Shown: positions 28,481 to 37,102, numbered from the stretch's first letter. The stretch: DNA of 49,132 nt from an uncultured Collinsella sp. (GCA_900548075.1 URJD01000001.1:1-49132), one strand, 5' to 3'. Numbers and translations: made by a program. The notes: a model not told the origin generated them from the letters alone.

Positions 28481-29188
28481 ATGACTGACCACGTTTTAGA
28501 CCGAGCGCATCTGGCAGAAGCCGTCGGTAACGATATTGCCGACATGGCCCATTTTTGGATGCTGCGGAAGTTTCAATTCCTGGAGCCGGCGCGCGAGCAG
28601 TTCGAGATCATTGTCGATCCGTGGCTCAGCTATTGCACCGAGCCTTCGCAAAACGAAATCATGGCCTACAACATGGCGTTTACCGATTGGCTGCTCTTCG
28701 AGCGCCCCTATCGCCATGGTGCGACGTTGCTGGAGCTGTATGTTGAGGAACCGCCAACGTCAATTTCGCCCGCTTCGCTCGAGCGACTTAAGCAGGTACG
28801 CGACACGCAGTATTTCTCGCGCTTTGGCATTTTGGACAAGGATCCTGCGAACGGCATGGTTGCGCTGAAGGATACGCGCACCGACCGCCGTTTTGACGTC
28901 TACGACCCTCACATCGTGCAAAAGGAGCATTGGAGTGATGGTGCCATCGCGGTGCGCCTCGCCTGCGTCGACGATGTCTGGCTTACGGCGGGACAGCTCT
29001 ACCTGTATGACATCGCGCGCCTGAACGACACGGCGGTCGATGGGCCTGGTGCGGTGCATCCCGAGGATCTGCAGGACGGCTTTGACACCTCGTGCATCAG
29101 CTTCTTCTTGCGTCTGGTCCGCGACATCATGGGCGCCCAGGGGCGGTACGTAAAGTCCCTCAACATCTACGAACAGGAGTGGGAGTAG
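28481..29188 (+). CDS. Protein of unknown function
   Basis: A 235-residue soluble, acidic protein with many aromatic residues (FWMLRKFQFLEPAREQFEIIV, NMAFTDWLLFERPYRHGATLLELYV). I do not recognise a family. The N-terminal 100 residues appear helical and the middle (YFSRFGILDKDPANGMVALKDTRTDRRFDVYD) beta-rich. No signal peptide, membrane segment or metal motif is visible. gaggagg is well spaced for ATG 28481. It stands alone between repeat-containing gaps, with a hairpin at its ribosome site. Confidence 0.7.
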   Translation: MTDHVLDRAHLAEAVGNDIADMAHFWMLRKFQFLEPAREQFEIIVDPWLSYCTEPSQNEIMAYNMAFTDWLLFERPYRHGATLLELYVEEPPTSISPASLERLKQVRDTQYFSRFGILDKDPANGMVALKDTRTDRRFDVYDPHIVQKEHWSDGAIAVRLACVDDVWLTAGQLYLYDIARLNDTAVDGPGAVHPEDLQDGFDTSCISFFLRLVRDIMGAQGRYVKSLNIYEQEWE

Positions 29189-29200
29189 GAGCTGCTGATA

Positions 29201-29262
29201 AGTCTCGATGTGTAACGTTTAACGGCCTGGGGGCGGCCTAACTGTTACAGATTGAGATGTTT
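29201..29262. repeat. Dispersed palindrome, family A, copy 2
   Basis: agtctcgatgtgtaacgtt (from 29201) pairs imperfectly with aactgttacagattgagatgttt ending at 29262, around a GC-rich inner stem (ggcc tgggggc ggcc). It starts 13 bases after the stop of the upstream gene. Confidence 0.75.
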
Positions 29263-29410
29263 CGTCAGCACGGCCGAAGTATCGCCACGCTGTTTCCGTT
29301 TGTCCTCACATCTCTCTCGTCCCTCCGTTAACCGATATGCTCGACTTTAGGTCGCTGCATTAGGTGATAATGGACAAATGTTCATGTTAATCGTGAGGGA
29401 GGAGCTCGAT

Positions 29411-30781
29411 ATGGCGTCTGCCGATCGTTCCACGTTGTTTATCAATGCGACCATTCTGGATGGTTCGGAGCATATGGAGCCGCAACCCGATATGGCCGTG
29501 ACTGTTGAGCGCGGCGTCATCACCTGGATGGGGCCGAGTGCTGTGGCGCAGGCGCCTGCAGGTGCCGAGGTTATCGACCTGGGTGGTGCGTATCTCATGC
29601 CCGGTCTCATCAATATGCACGTGCACCTGTGCGGCTCGGGCAAGCCTGTCTCGGCCGGCGATGCGGGAGCGCTGATGAAGAAACTCGATAATCCCGTGGG
29701 CCGTGCCATCGTCCGCCGCATCCTCAAGGGCAGTGCCCAGCAGCAGCTGGCAAGCGGCGTGACCACAGTGCGCGGCGCGGGCGACCCGCTGTTTGCCGAC
29801 ATTGCCGTGCGCGACGCTATCGACGCCGGCAAGTATCAGGGTCCGCGCCTGGTAGCGCCGGGAACGGGCGTCACGGTGCCGGGCGGCCATGGCGCGGGCT
29901 TGTTCGCCCAGGTGGCCAACAGCCCCGTCGAGGCAGCCGAGCAGGTGCGAGACCTGTATGCGCGCGGTGCCGACGTCATTAAGCTGTTCGTAACGGGCGG
30001 TGTGTTCGATGCGACCGAGGTGGGCGAGCCGGGCGTGCTGCGTATGCCGGTGGAGGTTGCCGCGGCGGCGTGCAAGGCGGCGCACGAGGTGGGTCTGCCG
30101 GTTATGGCTCATGTCGAGAGCACCGAGGGCGTGAAGGCCGCGCTTGAGGCCGGGGTCGACACGATCGAGCACGGTGCCCCGATGACGCCCGAGATCCTGG
30201 AGCTGTATCGCGGCGCCGCGGGCACACAGCTCGAGGGACGCGCGCCGAGCGTGACCTGCACGATCAGCCCGGCGCTGCCGTTTGTATTGCTCGACCCGGA
30301 AAAGACCCATTCGACCGATACACAAAAGAAGAACGGCGACATCGTGTGCTCGGGCATCATCGAGAGCGCCCGTGCCGCACTGGAAGCTGGCATTAAGGTG
30401 GGCCTGGGCACGGACTCAAGCTGCCCGTTCGTGACGCAGTACGACATGTGGCGTGAGGTTGCCTATTTTGCCAAGTATGTCGGTGTGAGCAACGCCTTCG
30501 CGCTGCATACGGCTACGCAAGTCAACGCCGAGCTGCTGGGGCTGGGCGGCGAGACCGGTGCGATCGAGTGCGGCAAGGCCGCCGATATCCTGGTGACGCG
30601 CAAGAATCCGCTCGATGACCTGTGCGCTCTGCGTGAGCCGACGCATGTGATGTGTCGCGGTGATCTGGTACGCAAGCTCAAGGTGAAGCGTATTCCCGAG
30701 GTGGGCGCCGAGCTCGACGCGATTATGGCCATGCCTGCCGAAGCGCTGGCTGAGGAGCTGGCCCGCGACGGTGTGGCGTAG
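29411..30781 (+). CDS. Amidohydrolase-superfamily metal-dependent hydrolase
   Basis: A 456-residue enzyme of the amidohydrolase superfamily (imidazolonepropionase/prolidase-like branch). Metal-binding and catalytic marks are in order: LMPGLINMHVH (HxH at about 70-72), the probable carboxylated Lys in GADVIKLFVTGGVF, HVES and TIEHGAP histidines, and GLGTDSSCPF with the catalytic Asp, followed by AECGKAADILV-type beta strands of the small domain. The superfamily hydrolyses amide, ester or related bonds; peptidic or cyclic amide substrates are possible but the context gives no clue. ATG 29411 is preferred to 29378 because gagggagg lies just before it. Confidence 0.9.
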   Translation: MASADRSTLFINATILDGSEHMEPQPDMAVTVERGVITWMGPSAVAQAPAGAEVIDLGGAYLMPGLINMHVHLCGSGKPVSAGDAGALMKKLDNPVGRAIVRRILKGSAQQQLASGVTTVRGAGDPLFADIAVRDAIDAGKYQGPRLVAPGTGVTVPGGHGAGLFAQVANSPVEAAEQVRDLYARGADVIKLFVTGGVFDATEVGEPGVLRMPVEVAAAACKAAHEVGLPVMAHVESTEGVKAALEAGVDTIEHGAPMTPEILELYRGAAGTQLEGRAPSVTCTISPALPFVLLDPEKTHSTDTQKKNGDIVCSGIIESARAALEAGIKVGLGTDSSCPFVTQYDMWREVAYFAKYVGVSNAFALHTATQVNAELLGLGGETGAIECGKAADILVTRKNPLDDLCALREPTHVMCRGDLVRKLKVKRIPEVGAELDAIMAMPAEALAEELARDGVA

Positions 30782-30814
30782 ATGTGACAAAGGGGCAGCT
30801 CCGTTGCCGCATGC

Positions 30815-30853
30815 AAAAAGCCGAGGTCTCAACACGAGGCCTCGGCTTTTTTA
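30815..30853 (+). terminator. Terminator of the amidohydrolase gene
   Basis: aaaaagccgaggtctc pairs with gaggcctcggcttttt (one G-U) around aacac, followed by more Ts. The A-rich 5' side would also serve the opposite strand, ending the zinc-ribbon gene transcript. Confidence 0.85.
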
Positions 30854-30874
30854 TCGAACAAATACTTAAGATTT

Positions 30875-30903
30875 GGGACAAACAAACCTGATTAATTTGT
30901 CCC
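30875..30903. repeat. Short palindrome, gggacaaa...tttgtccc
   Basis: Perfect 8-bp arms (30875-30882, 30896-30903) around caaacctgattaa. The aaacctg core resembles the repeats at 14833 and 31480. Confidence 0.45.
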
Positions 30904-30914
30904 GCGTGCGGGCG

Positions 30915-31388
30915 CTAGGAGCGGGTTTCCATCTTGGCGTGGCACTTGGGGCAGGTGACGCGGATCTTGCCTTTGCCCTTGGGGACGGAGAGCATCTGGC
31001 CGCAGTTGGGGCACTTGAGGTATGCCGTAGTTTTGCGGCCCTTCCACATCTTCTTAGCCGTGCGCTTGGCACGCTCAAAGTCTTCCTTGCTCGTTCCAGC
31101 CGCGCGCGAGGTGCTGGCCGCTGCAGCGCCGCCGCCCAAGCTGGCGACGAACTTGCCCAAGCCGGGGACGTTCGCGGTCGCGGCGACAAAGGCAGCGTTT
31201 TCCTTGCGACGCGCATCGATGTTTTTGGACAGGCCGCGCAGCACGCCAATCACGATTACGGCGATGGCAATCCAGCTGAGCCACTGGATGTGGGCTATCG
31301 ATCCGATCATCGCGATGACGATGCCGGCAAAACCCATCACGATGGTGAGTTCATCGGCACCATTGCGACCCTTCATAAAGTCATTCAT
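30915..31388 (-). CDS. Membrane protein with C-terminal zinc ribbon
   Basis: A 157-residue protein that I cannot name. Two hydrophobic segments lie near the N-terminus (about residues 12-28 and 32-50: TIVMGFAGIVIAMIGSIAHI, LSWIAIAVIVIGVLRGL), followed by a basic Ala/Gly-rich linker and a zinc ribbon at the end: CPNCGQMLSVPKGKGKIRVTCPKCHAKM. Proteins of this plan are common in clostridia and actinobacteria and lack a known role. ATG 31388 is supported by aaagg upstream. The longer frame from 31526 runs through a palindrome and is not coding. It lies downstream of csoR in the same direction but beyond a composite palindrome. Confidence 0.75.
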   Translation of the reverse strand: MNDFMKGRNGADELTIVMGFAGIVIAMIGSIAHIQWLSWIAIAVIVIGVLRGLSKNIDARRKENAAFVAATANVPGLGKFVASLGGGAAAASTSRAAGTSKEDFERAKRTAKKMWKGRKTTAYLKCPNCGQMLSVPKGKGKIRVTCPKCHAKMETRS

Positions 31389-31433
31389 GCAAATTGCCTT
31401 TCGTTCGATATGCTGCACGCCTTTATACCCGAT

Positions 31434-31534
31434 TTGGGGCAAGGGGGACAGGCCAATCTGCACCAAGGTGGTGCAAACGTACCTGTCCCCGATACGCCAA
31501 GATGATGCAAAGAAGTCTGTCCCCAATGCCCCAA
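31434..31534. repeat. Composite nested palindrome between csoR and the zinc-ribbon gene
   Basis: Outer arms ttggggcaagggggacag (31434-31450) and ctgtccccaatgccccaa (31517-31534) pair with small bulges. An inner arm cctgtcccc (31482-31490) can pair with the same ggggacagg. It ends exactly at the csoR stop codon and can act as the csoR terminator. The words gtgcaaacgtacctgtcccc match the repeat at 2609. Confidence 0.65.
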
Positions 31535-31807
31535 TTACTTGGAGAGCTTGTCGACGACGCGTTCGATCTCGGCGAGCTTGGCGGCTTTGAGGTCTTCGTC
31601 GCCCGATTCGATTGCCGAAGTCACGCAGCCCTCGATATGCGCCTTGAGCACGTCGGCGTTAATGCGCGCGAGGAGCGCCTGTGTGGCCATGAGCTGCGTG
31701 GAAATATCGACGCAGTAGCGGTCCTCCTCGACCATCCGCAGGATGCCGTCGATCTGGCCGCGTGCCGTCTTGAGCATGCGGGTCACCGATTTGTGGTCTG
31801 CCATCAT
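31535..31807 (-). CDS. csoR: CsoR-family copper-sensing repressor
   Basis: A 90-residue all-helical DNA-binding protein of the CsoR/RcnR family. The Cu(I) ligands are present as Cys32, His57 and Cys61 (EEDRYCVDISTQL, DVLKAHIEGCV), preceded by the conserved RLKxARGQIDGI(L)RM start. Cu(I) binding releases such repressors from pseudo-palindromic GC-rich operators. It is the last gene of copA-copZ-csoR and probably regulates its own operon through the site at 34614-34630. gagga six bases before ATG 31807 decides the start. Confidence 0.9.
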   Translation of the reverse strand: MMADHKSVTRMLKTARGQIDGILRMVEEDRYCVDISTQLMATQALLARINADVLKAHIEGCVTSAIESGDEDLKAAKLAEIERVVDKLSK

Positions 31808-31846
31808 GGCGGGTCCTCGTTTCTGGTCGGGGGTACGTGCGGGTCG

Positions 31847-32068
31847 TTATGCGGCGGTCACCGAAAGGGCGTGGAACTTCTCGCCGGCGCCCTCGACGGC
31901 GGCAGCGAGCTGCTCAGCGGTCACGGTGTCGGCGCACTCCACCTGTACGGTCTGAGTCTCGTGATCGGCGTCGGCGTCGGTCACGCCGGCCACGTTGAGC
32001 AACGCCGTCTCGACGGTGGCGTCGCAGTGGCCGCACATGAGGCCCGAAGTCTTGATTGTGAAACGCAT
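31847..32068 (-). CDS. copZ: Copper chaperone of the CopZ type (HMA domain)
   Basis: A 73-residue single heavy-metal-associated domain. It starts MRFTIKTSGLMCGHCDATVETAL with the metal-binding motif MxCxxC and has the beta-alpha-beta pattern of CopZ. It would carry Cu(I) in the cytoplasm to CopA or CsoR. ATG 32068 has agagga upstream; the longer open frame from 32179 runs through the hairpin at 32095-32186 and is not believed. It ends 39 bases before csoR. Confidence 0.88.
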   Translation of the reverse strand: MRFTIKTSGLMCGHCDATVETALLNVAGVTDADADHETQTVQVECADTVTAEQLAAAVEGAGEKFHALSVTAA

Positions 32069-32094
32069 GGGTATTCCTCTCTGTTGTGTCGGCT

Positions 32095-32186
32095 TTCCCA
32101 GGCACCCGACCTTGACCTTCAAGCCGTCGCTCGCGTACCAAAGTACGCGTCGCTCCTCTTTCAGGTCAATCTCGGGCACCTGGAAA
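32095..32186. repeat. Long hairpin (44-nt arms) between copA and copZ
   Basis: Arms 32095-32138 and 32143-32186 pair around the loop caaa. The tip gcgtac/gtacgc is perfect and the outer part (ccaggcacccgac against the complement of ctcgggcacctgg) is imperfect but extends over the whole length. It is transcribed within the cop operon. Confidence 0.75.
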
Positions 32187-32215
32187 ACCCGTTCTAAATG
32201 GACTTAATGGCGATC

Positions 32216-34555
32216 CTATTTTGCCACTTTGGGCTTAAAGGATTTTAGGCGCAGAGCGTTGCTTACGACACATACGCTCGACAGGCTCATGGCCGCGGCG
32301 CCAAACATCGGCGAAAGCTGCCATCCGGTGAGCGGGAAGAACACGCCCGCCGCCAGCGGAATGCCGATGCCGTTGTAGAACAGCGCCCAGAACAGGTCCT
32401 GCTTGATGTTGCGGATCGTGGCGCGCGAAAGCTCGATGGCGCGGGCGACGTCCATGAGGTCGCTGCGCATGAGTACCACGTCGGCGCCCTCCTTGGCGAT
32501 GTCGGCGCCGGTGCCGATGGCAAGGCCCACGTCGGCGCGCGCCAGGGCGGGGGAGTCGTTGATACCGTCGCCCACCATGGCGACCTTGCCGCCCGCGTCC
32601 TGCAGTTCGCGCACGTGGCGCTCCTTGTCGGCGGGTAGAACGTCGGCGATGACCTGCTCGCTGGTGAGCCCCACGCGGCGGGCGATGGCCTCGGCCGTCA
32701 CGCGGTTATCGCCGGTGAGCATGCGCACGTCGACGCCGAGCGAGCGCAGCGCGGCAATGGCTCTGGCACTCGTCTCCTTAACCTCATCGGCCACGGCAAT
32801 GGTACCGGCAAGCTCACCGTTCTTGGCAAAGAACAGCGGCGTCTTGCCCTCGGCGGCAAATTGCTCGGCGAGCCCCTCGGGCACGGTGACTCCCAGCTCG
32901 TTCATCAGCTGCACGTTGCCGGCGGCAATGGCGTTTTGACCTTCGCGCGCCGTGACGCCACGGCCGGGCACGGCGGCAAAGTCCTCGACCATGCGCGCGA
33001 CGATTCCGCGTGTCTCGCACTCGGCCATAATCGCCTCTGCCAGCGGATGCTCGCTCTGGCGCTCCAGTGCGGCGGCCAGCTTGAGCAGCGCTTTCTCGCT
33101 CATGACGGGCGCGCCGTCGACGCGCTCGGCAACCACAATGTCGGTTACGGCCGGCTTGCCGCGGGTAACGGTGCCCGTCTTGTCGAGCACCACGGTGCCC
33201 ACGTTGCGCAGATTCTCCAGCGCCTCGGCGCTCTTAAACAGAATGCCCATCTCGGCGCCCTTGCCGGTGCCGACCATAATGGCGACCGGCGTGGCCAGGC
33301 CCAACGCGCACGGACAACTGATCACCAGCACGGCCACGGCGGAGATGAGCGCTTCGTTGACGCTGCCGGTCAGTACCATCCACGCCACAAAAGTCACGGC
33401 CGAGATCGCAAGCACGACGGGTACGAACACGCCGGCGACCTTATCGGCCATGCGGGCGATGGGCGCCTTGGTGGCGTTGGCGTCCTCGACGAGCTGGATG
33501 ATCTTGGCGAGCGACGTGTCGGCGCCCACGCGCGTGGCACGGAAGGTAAACGATCCGGTGCGGTTGACCGTGGCGGCGTTGACGGTGTCGCCGGCGGTCT
33601 TTTCCACAGGGATGGACTCGCCGGTCAGCGCGCTTTCATCGACGGCCGAGGCGCCCTCGAGTACCACGCCGTCGACGGGGATGGACTCGCCGGGGCGCAC
33701 GCGCAGCACCTGGCCGGGCAGGATAGCATCGACGTCGACGGTGGTCTCGCTGCCGTCATCGGCCACGACGGTCGCGGTCTTGGGCGCCAAGTCGATCAGC
33801 GCCTCGATGGCACCGCCGGTCTTGGACTTACTGCGCGTCTCGAGGTATTTGCCCACGGTGACGAGCGACAGGATCGTGCCGGCACTCTCAAAATACAGGT
33901 TGTCCATGCCCGTCATCATGGCATTGTGGACCTGCCCGGCGGCCAGCTGGTCGGCCATGATAAACATAGCGTAGAGCGACCAGGCGATGGACGCGGTAGC
34001 GCCGACCGCGATGAGCGCATCCATGGTGGGTGCGCCGTGCGCGAGCGATTTGAAGCCGTTGATAAAGTACGCGTCGTTGACGTAGACGATAGGGATGAGC
34101 AGGACGAGCTCGGTAAGCGCGAGCGTCATGCTGTGGGTGTGGTCGGTGAAGATGCCGGGTAGCGGCCAGCCGAGCATATGGCCCATGCCTATGTAGAACA
34201 GCGGGATGAGGAAGATGATCGAGATGATGAGGCGGGTGCGCATGGCGGAGGCGGCGACCTCCAGCTTTTTGGTGGGCGACTCCATATGGGCGGCGCCGGA
34301 CCTGGCTTGCGCGCTGCCGCTTGGGGCGGCTTCGGTGCCCGCGCTGACGGGTGAGGCCGAGTAGCCAGCGCGATCGACGGCGGTGCAGATGTCGTCGGGG
34401 GTGACCTGCGCGGGGTCGTAGTCCACCAGCATAGAGCCGGCGAGCAGATTGACCGCGACGCTTTGGACGCCGTCGAGCTTGCTCACGGCGCGGTCTACGT
34501 GCGCCTGGCAGGCGGCGCACGTCATGCCGCCTACATCGAATTTATCTTGAGCCAT
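32216..34555 (-). CDS. copA: Copper-exporting P1B-type ATPase
   Basis: A 779-residue heavy-metal P-type ATPase. One N-terminal HMA domain (GGMTCAACQAHVDRAV, Cys13 and Cys16), eight membrane helices, the CPC metal gate (ISCPCALGLATP at about 414-416), the phosphorylation site DKTGTVTRGKP (about 458), the class-specific HP of SEHPLAEA, and the hinge MVGDGINDSPALARADVGLAIG. CPC with this layout indicates Cu(I)/Ag(I) export. ATG 34555 follows aaaggag. It is the first gene of the operon, behind a CsoR-type operator. Confidence 0.95.
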   Translation of the reverse strand: MAQDKFDVGGMTCAACQAHVDRAVSKLDGVQSVAVNLLAGSMLVDYDPAQVTPDDICTAVDRAGYSASPVSAGTEAAPSGSAQARSGAAHMESPTKKLEVAASAMRTRLIISIIFLIPLFYIGMGHMLGWPLPGIFTDHTHSMTLALTELVLLIPIVYVNDAYFINGFKSLAHGAPTMDALIAVGATASIAWSLYAMFIMADQLAAGQVHNAMMTGMDNLYFESAGTILSLVTVGKYLETRSKSKTGGAIEALIDLAPKTATVVADDGSETTVDVDAILPGQVLRVRPGESIPVDGVVLEGASAVDESALTGESIPVEKTAGDTVNAATVNRTGSFTFRATRVGADTSLAKIIQLVEDANATKAPIARMADKVAGVFVPVVLAISAVTFVAWMVLTGSVNEALISAVAVLVISCPCALGLATPVAIMVGTGKGAEMGILFKSAEALENLRNVGTVVLDKTGTVTRGKPAVTDIVVAERVDGAPVMSEKALLKLAAALERQSEHPLAEAIMAECETRGIVARMVEDFAAVPGRGVTAREGQNAIAAGNVQLMNELGVTVPEGLAEQFAAEGKTPLFFAKNGELAGTIAVADEVKETSARAIAALRSLGVDVRMLTGDNRVTAEAIARRVGLTSEQVIADVLPADKERHVRELQDAGGKVAMVGDGINDSPALARADVGLAIGTGADIAKEGADVVLMRSDLMDVARAIELSRATIRNIKQDLFWALFYNGIGIPLAAGVFFPLTGWQLSPMFGAAAMSLSSVCVVSNALRLKSFKPKVAK

Positions 34556-34613
34556 GGCTTCTCCTTTCTGTGACGTAGTGTCGGAAATGTTAACCAACCG
34601 ATACTATACACCC

Positions 34614-34640
34614 ATACCCCCTGGGGGTGTCTAGTAGTAG
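34614..34640 (-). promoter_or_regulatory. CsoR-type operator and promoter of the cop operon
   Basis: atacccccTgggggtgt (34614-34630) is a near-perfect palindrome like known CsoR sites (tacccc..ggggta). On the reverse strand tagaca (about 34633) and tatagt (about 34606) flank it with an unusually long 19-base spacer, so a bound repressor would cover the promoter. Confidence 0.6.
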
Positions 34641-34704
34641 TTGGAATGTATGACTTTTCATTACAGATGAGGGTGGCTGCTCAATCGGCGGTCGTCTTTG
34701 CCAA

Positions 34705-34846
34705 ACATCTCAATCTGTAACGTCTGGACCGGTTTTTGAACCATAGCTGTTACAGATTTAGACAAACATTTCGGCCGAAAACTAACGTCTCGATCTGTAA
34801 CATCTAGACCGGTTTTTGGGTTCTAACTGTTACAGATCGAGACAAT
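34705..34846. repeat. Dispersed palindrome, family A, copies 3 and 4 in tandem
   Basis: Copy 3 is 34705-34766 and copy 4 is 34784-34846, separated by 17 nt. Both have atctgtaac, then a shared centre (tctggaccggttttt or tctagaccggttttt), then tgttacagat. The arms of copy 4 are almost perfectly complementary (gtctcgatctgtaac against gttacagatcgagac). Confidence 0.8.
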
Positions 34847-34885
34847 TGCCGGGGAGGGGTCCCGTCACGGCAAGACGCCCGCCGC

Positions 34886-36970
34886 CTAGATACAGAACCC
34901 GGGGATCACACAGATTAGCTTGTTTGGCTCTTCCGCAGGCGTTGCGTACGTAAAGACGTCGCCGTCGTGCCCCACGCGGTTCATATAGAGCGTGCCTCCA
35001 CTCTCCGATGTGTCAGGGCTCACCGTGCGCTCCCACCAGCAGGTGTCCTTGCCCTTCCACTGGCGGACCATCGTCTCGTTCGTGGAATACGGGCTCACCT
35101 TGAGCTCGCGGAAGAGCTGATACTCCTTGCCCTCGCCGTTGTAGATGTCTGCCAGGTAGTGATAGCCCTCGGCAAACGAATCGGGCGGTTGCGTACCGCA
35201 CAGCTCGACCATGGCGGGCAGCCAAAGGGTTGCGGGCAACTCGCTCAGACACGATGCACTGTTGGCGGCGCCCACATTGTTCGAGACCTTCTTGACCCCT
35301 TTGATGAGCGCGCGCAACTCGTTGGGCAGCAGCTTAAGGCCGTCGCCGTCGAGCCATTCCCGCAGCTCGCAATCTGCCCAGCCGGCGCTCGGCGGTTCAG
35401 TCGCAGCATCGCGCTCGGCAATACCCGCGTCGAACATAAACGTCAGCCCGGCCTTGCCCGTCCCGTCCAGAAGCTCATCGTGACGGATGCCCACAAGCTG
35501 AGCGCCGACCTCCAGCCCGTTGGCGAGCTTCACACGCTTGGTGCACGGATAGGGGATATGCCCATCAACGTCGAGCAGGTGGTAGCGCTTGGCAATCTCG
35601 CGTGCCTCGCTACGGGTCTCGGCGGCCTTAATCTTGAGCGAAATTTCCTGCAGCTGATCCCAGGCGTAGTCGTCAAGTGAACCGCGGATGCCGTCCAGGT
35701 AGTCGGGGATGCCAAAGCCATGGGTTGCCGCCCCGATAACGCCGAGCCCCGCAACGGCTGCAACGACGCCGCCGATGACAAAGCGGCGGCGGGTCATGGC
35801 ATCGTGACGGGCCTGCTCCAGGATCTCTCGTGCGCGCTCGCCGGCGACGTCGACCTTAAGGTGCGTGCCAGAATCGATATCAATTGCGGCCTCGTCTCCT
35901 GCACCCTCGCGGTCCTCAGATTCTGCAGCGGGGAGGTATGTCGAGAGCACCTCGAGCATTTGCTGCTCGGTAGGGCGATCGCCCTGTTCGACCGAGATGC
36001 CTTTCATGATGATCTGGACAAGCGCGTTGTCACCCTCGCAGCGCGGTTCGAGCGGCGCCGGTTTGGTCTTGGTCTTTATGAGATAGAACGAGCCGGTTGC
36101 CGCAGCGCCCGTCGACTCGGCATCGAACGGTTTACGACCGCTGTAGAGCTGGTACAGAATGCTCGAAAGCGCGTAGACATCGATGGCGGGCGAGCGGCGA
36201 AGGGCCGCGATGCCTTCGATATCCTGCGTGAGCATCTCGGGCGCGGCGTATGCGGGCGTGGCAAAGCGCCAGATGTCGGCGCGCCGGGTGATCGTGTCGT
36301 CGCCGAGAGCCATGGTCGCGGAGCCCATGTCGATGAGGCAGGGGTCAAAGGAACAATCAGCAATCTGCTGCTCGAGCGTTCGGCTGGTGGTGCGGAACAT
36401 GATATTGGCAGGCGACAGGTCGCGATGGACGACCGGATTCACAAGGCCTTGGGTCATCAAGAGCGCACGAAGCACGGCGTTTCCGACGGCGGCGACCATC
36501 TGGGTGGTCAGCCCGCCCGAGGCGTCGTGAGGAAGCAGGGGCAGCGCCTGCTTGAGTGAGGTGCCCTCGACCCACTCCATGAGGATGAGCGGGTCATCCT
36601 CGCACGATCCGTAGCCGTAGACGCGCGGAAATCCGCGCAGGTGCGAGACGGTACACAGATGACGGTACTCCTCGAACAGCGCAGCGGTGTTGGCCAGGTG
36701 CGCTGCCGATTGCTCGGCGGAACGGTCGGGGGCTTGGCCGGAAAGGATGGCGTTGTCCTTGAGCAGCTTGACGGCAAAGACCTCGCCGCTTGTGTTGGTC
36801 GCGCGAAGCACGTGCCCGATATTGCCGTTGTTGCGGTGGTCCGTCTGGAGAATAAGCGTCATAAACCGACGCTTGGCGTCGTCCTCGGCGCTGGGGTCGA
36901 CCGCCACGGCGGTATCGAACGTATCGAGACGGATGAGTTTGTCGCCATAGGCGCTATCGGTAGTATCCAT
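34886..36970 (-). CDS. Membrane Ser/Thr protein kinase with extracellular DUF6273-type domain
   Basis: A 694-residue kinase of the bacterial eukaryote-like (Hanks) type. Kinase domain about residues 35-350: Lys in EVFAVKLLKD (about 68), HRDLSPANIMF (about 182-192; the usual HRDLKP has Ser for Lys), IDMGSA in place of DFG, and the APE of AYAAPEML. A single TM helix lies at about 396-417 after RRR. The outer C-terminal domain has a DUF6273-like pattern: WADCELREWLDGDGLKLLP, then LWLPAMVELCG, CWWERTVSP and the terminal CVIPGFCI. DUF6273 modules are found in many gut bacteria and have no known ligand. aaagga precedes ATG 36970. The FHA gene lies just upstream, and FHA domains bind phosphothreonine. 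Confidence 0.88.
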   Translation of the reverse strand: MDTTDSAYGDKLIRLDTFDTAVAVDPSAEDDAKRRFMTLILQTDHRNNGNIGHVLRATNTSGEVFAVKLLKDNAILSGQAPDRSAEQSAAHLANTAALFEEYRHLCTVSHLRGFPRVYGYGSCEDDPLILMEWVEGTSLKQALPLLPHDASGGLTTQMVAAVGNAVLRALLMTQGLVNPVVHRDLSPANIMFRTTSRTLEQQIADCSFDPCLIDMGSATMALGDDTITRRADIWRFATPAYAAPEMLTQDIEGIAALRRSPAIDVYALSSILYQLYSGRKPFDAESTGAAATGSFYLIKTKTKPAPLEPRCEGDNALVQIIMKGISVEQGDRPTEQQMLEVLSTYLPAAESEDREGAGDEAAIDIDSGTHLKVDVAGERAREILEQARHDAMTRRRFVIGGVVAAVAGLGVIGAATHGFGIPDYLDGIRGSLDDYAWDQLQEISLKIKAAETRSEAREIAKRYHLLDVDGHIPYPCTKRVKLANGLEVGAQLVGIRHDELLDGTGKAGLTFMFDAGIAERDAATEPPSAGWADCELREWLDGDGLKLLPNELRALIKGVKKVSNNVGAANSASCLSELPATLWLPAMVELCGTQPPDSFAEGYHYLADIYNGEGKEYQLFRELKVSPYSTNETMVRQWKGKDTCWWERTVSPDTSESGGTLYMNRVGHDGDVFTYATPAEEPNKLICVIPGFCI

Positions 36971-37012
36971 GGCGTTCCTTTGTCTGGCATGGGTTACCGC
37001 ACGTTTACGCGA

Positions 37013-37053
37013 GCAGTGCGGATATCGGTAAAGTACCATGATAGCCGCACTGC
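37013..37053. repeat. Inverted repeat upstream of the kinase gene
   Basis: gcagtgcggatatc (37013-37026) pairs with gatagccgcactgc (37040-37053), one mismatch, 13-nt centre. It lies 43-83 bases before the kinase start, so it may be an operator or a leader hairpin. Confidence 0.5.
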
Positions 37054-37102
37054 CCATGTATACCGCTGAGTATTGTCGTTTACGATGCAGAAGGTAGAAG
37101 AC

